NCBI GenBank assembly: GCA_003254925.1
Contig: QANZ01045097.1
Coordinates: forward strand, 25,093-89,092
Reading direction: 5' to 3'
Length of the DNA: 64,000 nt
Source: Chamaecrista fasciculata
Lineage: Eukaryota > Streptophyta > Magnoliopsida > Fabales > Fabaceae
Part shown: one piece after another, positions 34,334 through 44,311 of the stretch
Layout of the letters: the number at the start of each line of letters is the position of its first letter
Position numbering within the stretch: position 1 is the first letter of the stretch
Translations under genes and position numbers: made by a program
Notes under the pieces: generated by a model
Told to the model about the DNA's origin: nothing
What the model saw: only the letters and a program-made list of their open reading frames with translations
Databases searched by the model: none

Positions 34334-34883
34334 GGCTTAAGTGCAATTTTAGTCCCCTAACTTTCGTAAAGGTCTCAATTTGGTCCTCTAACTTTTTTTG
34401 TTGCAATTTTGGTCCCCTAACTTTCGCAAAGGTCTCAATTTGGTCCCCTAACTTTTTTTGTTGCAATTTTGGTCCCCTAACTCTTGAAAATATCTCACTA
34501 TTGGTCCCAAGTGTACTTCCAAGTCATGAAAACGTCTCCGCATAATGATCATTTTTTAATCCACTTCACCCATATTTGTCATGTCATCAGCCAACTTAGC
34601 CTGTCAGATCGGCACTAACGACAGATAATGGATGGAAAAAGTGCACTTGGGACCAACAGTGAAACGTTTTCAAAAGTTAGGAGACTAAAATTGCAACAAA
34701 AAAAGTTAGGGGACCAAATTGAGACCTTTGCGAATGTTAGGGGACCAAAATTGCAACAAAAAAAGTTAGGGGACCAAATTGAGACCTTTGCGAAAGTTAA
34801 GGGACCAAAATTGCAACAAAAAAAGTTAGGGGACCAAATTGAGACCTTTGCGAAAGTTAGGGGACCAAAATTGCACTTAAGCC
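34334..34883. mobile_element. Foldback Mutator-like MITE, 550 bp, with 9-bp target duplication
   Basis: Ends are ggcttaagtgcaattttagt and its inverse aaaattgcacttaagcc. The target duplication AAAAGACAA is perfect (34325-34333 and 34884-34892), as for Mutator-like elements. Both arms consist of a unit of about 59 bp (ggtcccctaactttcgcaaa... tttttttgttgcaattttgg) repeated in tandem, more often on the right arm, so the element is a long hairpin of repeats. The open frame 34628-34927 is a by-product of these repeats. Confidence 0.88.
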
Positions 34884-34982
34884 AAAAGACAAAAATAGAA
34901 GAAAAAAAAAGACTATTCTTGCACTGATTGTGATTGTTGATTGCAATGGACGACGACCTATAAAGTTTCGATATTTATTATT

Positions 34983-35660
34983 GGCTTAAGTGCACTTTTG
35001 GTCTTAAAACTATGACAAAAGTTTCATTTTGGTCCCATAACTTTTTTTGTTGCAATTTTGGTCCCATAACTATGACAAAGGTTTCATTTTGGTCCCATAA
35101 CTTTTTTTGTTGCAATTTTGGTCCCATAACTATGATAAAGGTTTCATTTTGGTCCCATAACTTTTTTTGGTGCAATTTTGGTCCCATAACTTTTCAAAAG
35201 GTTCCACTGTTAGTCCCTTGGTGAATTTCATCCATATTTAGCCATTAAGTATGACGTGGCATAGTGACTAGGATCATGATGTGGCAAAATAAGATGAAAT
35301 GGACTGAAATAGGATCATGATGTGTCAGTACCACTCTTTGTATATTTTGTGGTTGGGTATAGATAAGTTTTAATATGTTGCATATAGATCCTATTTCAGT
35401 CCACTTCATTTTATTTTGCCACATCATGATCCTAGTTACTATGCCACGTCATACTTAATGGCTAAATATGGATGGAATTCACCAAGGGACTAACGGTGGA
35501 ACCTTTTGAGAAGTTATGAGACCAAAATTGCAACAAAAAAAGTTATGGGACCAAAATGAAACCTTTGTCATAGTTATGAGATCAAAATTGCAACAAAAAA
35601 AGTTATGGGACCAAAATGAAACCTTTGTCATAGTTATGGGACCAAAAATGCACTTAAGCC
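34983..35660. mobile_element. Second foldback Mutator-like MITE, 678 bp, with 9-bp target duplication
   Basis: Same ends (ggcttaagtgcacttttggt and its inverse) and same repeat-arm design as the neighbour 99 bp to the left, but with a diverged unit (ggtcccataactttttttgt... actatgacaaaggtttcatt). TTTATTATT stands on both sides (34974-34982 and 35661-35669). The central part (about 35220-35480) is itself an inverted repeat around agtatgacgtggcatagtga. The frames on either strand here are repeat artefacts. Confidence 0.88.
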
Positions 35661-35669
35661 TTTATTATT

Positions 35670-36162
35670 TATTATGACCTCTAATTGTATGTTTTCTACA
35701 ACCGCGTAACCCATAACCCAATTGATATTTGCATTGATCAGCGTCATTAGTTTAGTTTAATTAAGTGAAAGGGGCCCAGAAAAATCATTGCCTTGGCACC
35801 TGAAGCCATCATCATTACACTTGGTCATAGGAAAAAGAAAAAGAAACGCCACACTGTAAAAGAAAAGACAAAACAAGAAAGAAAGAAAGAATTAAAGAAA
35901 GCATGAAGAAGAAGAAGAAGAAGAAGAGGAAGAAATATAAAAAATAAAGATAAAGCAAGATGCGACCTGCGAATCAAAGCATACAAAAACCCCGAGATGA
36001 ATTCATGATGACGATTAAGGCATAAGCATAAGCATACCATGTATAACTATAATACTAAAGCATAAGCATACCATTAAGCTCATTTCACTTGCTTACTTGC
36101 TTAATGCTTCACCCCTCATTCTTTCCTCCTTCTCCGTTCTCTTCGATCTTGCCTAGATCCAG
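35670..36162. other. Upstream region of the ABCG3-like gene
   Basis: Intergenic sequence with an AG/GA-rich patch at 35825-35935 and a ctttcctccttctccgttct pyrimidine-rich stretch near 36121, which often marks plant promoters and leaders. A likely 5' UTR exon ends in atccag at 36162 with donor gttcgtctc. I cannot fix a transcription start. Confidence 0.4.
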
Positions 36163-36664
36163 GTTCGTCTCACGTCACTTGCTCTTGTTTAGCTTTTTCG
36201 CATTTTGGCTTGTTACTCTTGTTTTCCATTTCATTGCATTTTGTTAGCTTATGTTTTCTTTTTGGCTACAAAAGTGATAATAGAAAGAAGGGTATTCTTC
36301 ACCCAAGGAGGTGTTTCAGGCATATAGTTAACAGCAGAGGTTTCTGTTTCTGCTTTTCATAATCGGTGTTGGTTCATTGGCCCTCTTTACTCGGTTTACT
36401 GATAAAAGAACATGGGCATGCTTGTTTTCTCTGCCGGATTTTATTGGTGCTCTTCGTCTTTAGGACTTTGTCTAAAGATCTTATTTTGCATTTTTTTTTC
36501 TTCCTTCGTTGGCTTTGCAATGATATTAAGTTTCTCCATCCTGACAAAGAAATGAAACACTTTATTTTTAGCAGTTAGGGGGATAATATATGTTACTTTC
36601 TAATGAGAGTAGATGACATATTTTATTTAGCGTTGAACTTTGAACCTTTTATTCCCCATTACAG
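36163..36664 (+). other. Probable 5' UTR intron of the ABCG3-like gene
   Basis: A donor-like atccag|gttcgt at 36162/36163 and an acceptor-like ttattccccattacag ending at 36664 frame a T-rich stretch without coding sequence. The leader would resume with gctctcaaagcaaag. This is inferred from splice-site appearance only. Confidence 0.4.
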
Positions 36665-36835
36665 GCTCTCAAAGCAAAGAGCTCTCTATACAAATTACAA
36701 ACCAACATTGTAAGTATGAGTCTTATATGCTAGAATCTATAAGTTTGTCAACACAGCTGTATCAGCAGGATGATAAGAAGTATCCAGCCCCTGGTAAATG
36801 ATGCCTAAAATTTGATGTTTGGAAAACTGAATAAG

Positions 36836-39800
36836 ATGGAAGAAATACAGTCTCAGTCAGATAATTATAGGTCTTCTTCATCATCAGCAAGCAGCCCAGC
36901 AAGTAGGGTGCCATCCAGTAACTTCTTCTACCTGCGTAAACCTGGCTCTCTCAGACAACCTATCTCATTTGAGGATTCACCAGAGTGGGAAGATAATATT
37001 GATGTTAGAGTTGAGGAAGTAAGTGACTCTATTAATGTTGCAACGACGCCAGCTTCCCCATCTCTTTCAAAACTTAACAGTGGGTCCTTGCCATCCCCAC
37101 ATCTACCAGAGGGTTCAGCTATTCCCCGAAAAATTGCAGGGGCTTCTGTTGTGTGGAAAGACTTGACTGTTATGATAAAAGCAATAAGGAAATACTCTGA
37201 TAAGGTTGTTAAGAGTTCAACTGGTTATGCATTACCTGGAACAATGACAGTGATTATGGGTCCTGCTAAATCTGGGAAATCTACATTGTTACGAGCCATT
37301 GCAGGTTTTGAAGCTGCTTCCTCTGTCCTTGCTTAGTTAGCTTTTCATCTTGTTCATTAATCTAAGCTAAAAAGAGTTTTTCTATTTATATCAGGAAGAT
37401 TGCATCCTTCAGCTAGGATGTACGGTGAGGTGTTTGTGAATGGGGCAAAATCACACATGCCTTATGGATCATATGTGAGTTCAGTATCTCACTCTCTATT
37501 GAGTGCTTATTTTTTCGTTGCATTTCGTTGCATCCTATTTCACACTTTCTTATGCTACGTAGATTATAAGGTAGATCTTGATTAATGGTGGATGTTTTGG
37601 TCTGAATGTGTCTTTGCAACGTTTTAGTTTTTCTTTTTTTTTTTTGGCAAGAAGCATTTTTTATATCTGTTCATGTTATTAAGCACCTGCCATATCAACT
37701 GAAATGTACCAGTTAAAAATTATTGCAATAACCTTTATCTCTGATCAAGCTATGCTTAGCTGCTATACTATTTGGAATACACATTCTCTTTGATGCAATG
37801 AGTTATTCAGTCCCTGGTGCATTTAAACTACAATCATGAACAAAAAGCAAAAGCATTGTTTGCATGGATAGAAATTCTTCTTGAAAATGGTTGTCTGCCA
37901 GCACTTCTGTTTATGGAACTGGTGTACACAATGGGAGAATTGAATTAATTCATCTACTTTGGCTTCCAATTGTGATAATGGCCAATGGTTTTCTGGTGTT
38001 TCACCTTTCTTTTTTTTTTTTTGGTAATTGGTGTTTCACCTTTCTGAAGTGCTGTTGTGGCTACCTATCTTTTACTTTGTACGTACTTACATCTTCTTGG
38101 CCGTGGTTAAATGACACTGAATTAACAATGTAACATTTATAACATGTTTCCCAGAGGAATTTTCTTCTGCTTGTATTTTTTATTTGAATTTCCTTTTTAA
38201 TATTTTGCAGGGGTTTGTGGAGAGAGAAACAACTCTGATTGGATCCCTCACTGTGAGGGAGTTTCTCTGCTATTCAGCATTACTTCAACTTCCTGGTTTC
38301 TTTTGTCAGAAAAAGAGTGTGGTAGAGGATGCAATCCACACAATGTCTCTAGATGATTATGCAAATAAACTTATTGGTGGACATTGCTATATGAAGGGCC
38401 TTCCTAATGGGGAGAGAAGACGTGTTAGCATTGCCAGGGAGCTTGTTACTAGACCGCATGTCTTATTTATAGATGAGCCTCTTTATCGTCTAGACAGGTG
38501 TTTATTTTTTAAGACTCTTCCTGATTTACATTTGACATGACACAATAATTGACAATTTCCTTAGTAGTTTGGCAAGCATTTACTTAACTTTCTATACTCT
38601 TCCTGGAAAACCATTTAGTTGACATTCTACTGCATCTTTCACAGTGGATTTTCAAGGTCTTCATGTGGGTCACAAAAAAATCTAGGGTTTGCCAGGGCCT
38701 AGGTTATAAAGTATGAGCTTTCTTACAAATTACAGTATCAATTATTTCTCACCTTTAATATATACAGCATTAGTGTTCCATCTTTCAGAGACCCAAGTGC
38801 ATCATCAGCTGCTTGATTGTGTCTTTATTTTTAGAGCATTATATCAATTTCATTCCCTGATTATATATACATGTTTTCATTGTTATCCCTGCATGAACTC
38901 ATGGTTTATGTCTTTAGAACACCTTGGTTAACCTTCTTATTTAATTAATTTCCTTCAGTGTCTCTGCACTTTTGATGATGGTTACATTGAAGAAACTTGC
39001 AAGCACCGGTTGCACTCTCATCTTCACCATTAATCAAAGTAGCACTGAAGTGTTCGGCCTTTTTGACCGAATCTGTCTGCTTTCAAATGGAAATACCCTG
39101 TTCTTTGGAGAAACATTGGCCTGCTTGCAGGTAAACTACAATCTAGCTTATGGGATCTTCCACATGAAACCTGATTGGGAAAGTGTTAAGCAATTGCAAA
39201 ATAAAATATTGCTATCTAGTAGTGGGAAGAAATCACTATTGGAAGAAGATTCTTAAAGTCCTTCTCTTTGCTTCTACCTTTTTTCTAATAAGTGAAATAC
39301 TTATATTGTTCCTGACTGTCCTGACTCTTTGTTGCTGAAGCACTTCTCTAATGCTGGATTTCCTTGCCCAATCATGCAAAGTCCTTCAGATCACTTTCTG
39401 CGTGCAATTAATACAGATTTTGACAGGATAATTGCAATGTGTAAAAACTGGCAGGTAATTGTTTCATGTTCTCAGATTTCTTTATTTTTAGTCTGGTTTG
39501 TATCACTAGCGTATAATAACAAAAATTCTTTTTCTGGATCAAATATTGATGGGAAAACCACCTAACTCGGATGATACCTAAACAACATAAATATTATTAT
39601 TTTAACTTTTTAAGTACTCACACAGACACAATTTTCTGGCATGGGACTTGAGGCCTCTTCCTCAATCACAGCATTGCAAGACTATAAGAGTTATTGCACA
39701 ATAGAAGTATATTGATATGCAACCTATAATTATACTTGTTATATTGCGACTATTTGGAACCCTGGCTGATGATTAATCTGGTCAATGCATCAATTTTGTT

Positions 39801-42800
39801 ACCCATATTAAACTTTTCTTTGAAACTTCATTAACTTTGTCATCAAAACAGGATGACAATGGAGAATTTTCCTCAGTAAACATGGACACTGCTGTTGCAA
39901 TACGCACACTTGAAGCAACTTACAAATCATCTGCAGATGCTGCTGCTGTTGAAGCTATGATTGTGAGACTCACTGAGAAGGTAATGTTACTAATATAGTA
40001 TTTAATTTATTTCCTATTTCATCTAAAGATTTTGCTCAGTAACTTGTGCCTTAGCCTTCAATTGTCAATATTAAATGGGTTTAAGTAACTAATAGTTCTT
40101 TGATTATGGCGCATGTGCCTGTTTTATAGTGGTGCTGTCATGCATATGCTCTGCAGAATTGTAGCATGGAATGGGCTTGATTTAAACCAAGTCATAAATT
40201 TGACTAATTAAGGAATGGTTATGTTCCTTGTAAGGTGTCTCATGCGTGTCGGAGAATTCATAGTAATGGTAGTAAACAGGCAGCATTCTTTTTGCACCAA
40301 CAGAGTGGGTGGTATTCTTAATATTCAAGGGTTGCAGATAAGCAAATAAACCTTCTTTTTTTTTTTTTGTTTCAATTGGTTTTAAGTTCTGAACAGTATG
40401 CAGAGTCTATGAGCATTCATTCATGGGAGTTACTAGTTAGGAGTCAGACCTGAACAGATACATGCTCGAAATCCCTTTGCATAATTGTACTTTTTTTTGT
40501 TCTCTGCATTGTGGTGCCATTAGTTGAGACAGAGTCACTAATTGCCTTTTTTATTTTTTATGATCCTCCTAACTATTTGAACTAAATTTATTGCATCCCC
40601 TTATGGTAATTCATGATTCCAATTATGGCATATTTGGGATAAATTTAATGTTGATTTCAAAGAAATTAATATGGATTAGAGGGTAAGTTATGTGCTAGAT
40701 CTTCTGTAACATGAATCAGGAGCTTCAGTGTAAGTTCTGGCCTCTTGGCTCCCCTGTTACCCTTTACCAATCAATTTATCTCATTTATCTTGGGTTTTTA
40801 AGCTCTATTTTTGCTGATAATTTGGATAATTAAGTATAACGGTAAGATGCTAAAGTTATAGTTACAATCAATCCTTAAAATGTGGATGAAAATGCAATAG
40901 ATGTAAAAGAATTAGGCTACTACTAGTGGTTTGAAACTAAAGGGTAAGAAATGGGAGAGTGAGAGTGTCTATCAAGAGAAAGGGGGAAATGTCTATTCAG
41001 GTTTGTTAAACATTTGAAATATGGGACATTCTGCATATGCCACAGGATGACTGGAGATAGTTAACATTCAGCTCATTAATAAACTGGGGATTTTGTTACC
41101 AGGCTTTTTTTTTTTATTATTATTTTTAAATGTGGTTATTTACCAGGAAGGCTCTGCTCTCAAAAGCAAAGGAAAAGCTAGCTATGCTACACGGATAGCA
41201 GTGTTGACATGGAGGTCGTTATTAGTTATGTCAAGGGAGTGGAAATATTACTGGCTTCGTCTTATTCTTTATATGCTTCTCACGCTCTGTATTGGTACTG
41301 TATTTTCTGGTTTGGGGCATTCTCTGTCATCAGTTGTGGTGAGTCCCACCATCATGATTCCAGTTTATGTTTCATTTAATTTTAATTTTTTATTTTTAGT
41401 TTATGTATGAAATGTTTCACATTTTTTGCATTGCAGACAAGGGTTGCAGCAATTTTTGTATTTGTATCATTCTGTTCACTTTTAAGTATTGCTGGGTTGC
41501 CTGCACTTAAGAGGGAAATCAAGGTAACCTTATTGTTACTTGTATACATGTACTATACGGCACTTTGAAAGTTTTCCTTGATGCGCTTTACATGTAGTCA
41601 TGTATAATAAGAAGCGAAAGTTGCCCGTACGGCATATACTCTAGATTTTTGTCTTATAGTTTCTTTCTTCTGTAAGATGCATTGTTTTATCCAGACATAA
41701 ATCACCCACTTCAATACATAGATTATTTCAAGCTTAATTAACTCTAAATTGAAATTTAGAGGAAATTATACTTCTCATATGCGTAAGCTCATGCTTCTTT
41801 CTTAGAAAGAAATGATGGGCTGATAAGCCTGTCTTACTAGAATATGGCTTTCATTGGAGTTTTAACTGCACTGCTTGTTACCTGAAAAGCTTGGCTGATG
41901 GGAGAATTGGTTCTAACATATACGTTAAGCTCAATACACAAACTTTACTCTCATGCTCGCCTTTCTAAGGACTGCAAACTGCATGAGATACAATACAGTT
42001 CAAATATGGACAAAAGACTGAAATAATATTTGTAGCAATATATGTTTTAGTTGCTTTCAAGTCTTATGCTGCCGCCATCATTAGTAGTACTGAGTACTGA
42101 CTATATTTTAAGGCTTAGGTTGAGGATTCAATAGCACTGCTTTACTTCGTAATTACTTTTCAGTTAATCTAATTAACTGTTTGCTGTATTGCAGATGTAT
42201 GCCTGTGAAGAATCAAACCAGCACTCCGGTGCTTTAGTCTTTTTAATCGGGCAACTCTTATCCAGCATCCCATTCCTGTTTCTCATATCAATTTCATCGA
42301 GTCTAGTCTTCTATTTCTTGATAGGGCTGCGAGATGAGTTCAGCTTGTTAATGTACTTTGTGCTGAATTTTTTCATGACTGTTGGTGAATGAAGGACTTA
42401 TGCTAGTCATCGCTCCTTTATGGCAAGATGTTTTTTGGAGTGTCTTGACACTGCTGTGCATACATGTGAGTTCCATCAACTACCTAGCATTGGTTAATAA
42501 AAAATTGACAGGCTACTTGATGGTTTATGAACTTTCAGCTTTGTGGAATACCAACCGTTTGCTAAGCTAACTCTCAATGCGTATCTTTGCCATTTCAGGT
42601 TGTCATGATCCTTTCTGCAGGTTATTTTAGAATTCAAAGTGCTATGCCTGGACCTGTGTGGGTGTATCCAATGTCCTACATAGCCTTCCATACATACTCA
42701 ATCCAGGCAAGTAGAGATATGTTATGGTTGTATCTTCTGCATATTGCTGTTGGGAAATTTTCTTTTGACGAGACTGGCTTGTTTGTATGTTTCTGTCTTT

Positions 42801-43175
42801 TGTTGCAAAAGGGCAACCCAAATTTATAAAAAAATTTCAAAGATATGTAGATGGATCATCTTTCTTTCTCCCTCGAGATAGATCTTTATTGAAGACTTGT
42901 CTTTATATTTGTAGGGGCTATTGGAGAATGAGTATCTAGGCGCATCTTTTGCCGTTGGGCAGGTAAGGACAATATCTGGGTTTCAAGCCCTCCAAAGTGC
43001 TTACAATATCTCCCCTGACAATAATGCCAAGTGGGGGAATTTGCTGGTTTTATTTCTTATGGCAGTAGGTTATCGAATTTTCGTGTTCTTTTTGTTGTGG
43101 TTCTTTGTGGGGAGGAAAATATCCCTGCATAGAAGCTGCTTTCTATGTAATCAGGATACAACAAATACTAGATGA
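36836..43175 (+). CDS. ABCG3: ABC transporter G family member 3-like half transporter (apparent 2-nt deletion in exon 9)
   Basis: Half-size ABCG protein: one nucleotide-binding domain followed by membrane segments, expected to work as a dimer; the substrate of ABCG3 is not known to me. Coding exons: 36836-37304, 37395-37474, 38211-38497, 38959-39130, 39341-39454, 39852-39980, 41147-41338, 41437-41523, 42195-42465, 42599-42706, 42915-43175. Restoring frame gives about 723 aa (Arabidopsis ABCG3, At2g28070, ~730). N-terminus MEEIQSQSD is Ser-rich as in ABCG3, so I chose ATG 36836 over the in-frame ATG at 36815. Walker A GPAKSGKST at 142-150 is intact; Q-loop reads VERE (E187), the signature KGLPNGERRRVSIA, Walker B FIDEP (271-272) with D-loop LYRLD, and the switch His is replaced (N304). 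Exon 9 changes frame at about 42380-42384 (FFMT then LVNEGLM). Intron 10 has a GC donor (CAG|GCAAGT). Confidence 0.88.
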
Positions 43176-44311
43176 ATTATTGTTCTGAACCTTGTTCAGC
43201 TATTTACATTGTATAAATCCTTTTCATCTAGCTTGATTGTTAACTCTAGTTATTTGAACTTGTCTAGAAAAATGAAAGTGCAAATACGAAGTTTATGACT
43301 CTAGCTTTGATGACTCTTCTGACACAAGATTCTTGGCCTAAACCTGATTGATTTCAGACACAACGTGATTACACAACTAAAAACTACCACAAAAAAAGAT
43401 TATCCTCTTCGCGTATGATCTCCCGTCCCTTGCTGCACCTTTGAATTGCAGTCTCTGAGATCTGAATGTTAGAAACACTGAGAATAACTTAGAACTTAGA
43501 AGCAAAGACTTTTTATTCAGAGATTGGTATATTAAAGGAAAGGTAAAGCATACGGTTATTTGAGTTGAAAAACTGATCCAATCCATATTTATATCCACTA
43601 TCATGGGGGACAAACAGTTAACACCAAAATGGTTGTTGATGTTTTCTAGGCAACCAAACACCCTACATCAATGTGCTAATAGAGTAGAAAATTGAGAATG
43701 GTCGGCTTTCTTCAAGCTTTGATGCTTAGTGTAAAAGATATGTTTAAACTTTAAAGGGTTCTAGAAATTAATTTTATTATGTGTGATAAAAGTGTTTCGA
43801 TAAGATAGTTCCATTGGATTGGTAGCCCCAATTTCAGTTTTCATATATATATTTTCATTTGGATAAAGTTTCTTAGTTATCCCAAAGACATCCTAATGAA
43901 CATTACCACGAGGTATTTCATTTTGATCAAACCCTCAAATAGTCAAATTGGTCCTTTATGTATGGGATAGATTTCAAATTGATCTCTTATGTTTGATTTG
44001 TTTCAAAATGGTCCTACACATTTATATAATTTTTTAAATTTGTTTTAAAAATACTTAATGTGATCTTATTTCTCTTGTTTTCAGTTTAAATACAATGAGT
44101 TCAAAATTACATGTTTATTTTGATGAGTACTTTGGAACCATCAACAAACAAGATGAAATTAAATTTTGAAAATGTGTAACTTATTTTATGGTGAAACTAA
44201 CAAAGTGATCATATCTCTATGAAAATATACAAGACTTATTTGAAACAAATAAAACATAATTGATCAATTTGAAAATTTGGCCCTTCATTTCCAAAGGTTG
44301 AATGCAGCTAT
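43176..44311. other. Intergenic region between ABCG3-like and the first UGT gene (convergent 3' ends)
   Basis: The two genes converge here. The left part should be the ABCG3-like 3' UTR. From about 43930 to 44280 there is repeat-like text ('caaattggtcctttatgtat...' and its inverse 'atttgaaaatttggcccttc'), suggesting a decayed palindromic MITE. No exon recognised. Confidence 0.45.

Noticed and set aside
34628-34927. Open frame encoding a repetitive 'KLQQKKLGDQIETF' protein
   Set aside because: It is the direct product of the 59-bp tandem units in the arm of a foldback MULE. The mirror-image frames at 34978-35224 behave the same way, so there is no evidence of a gene.
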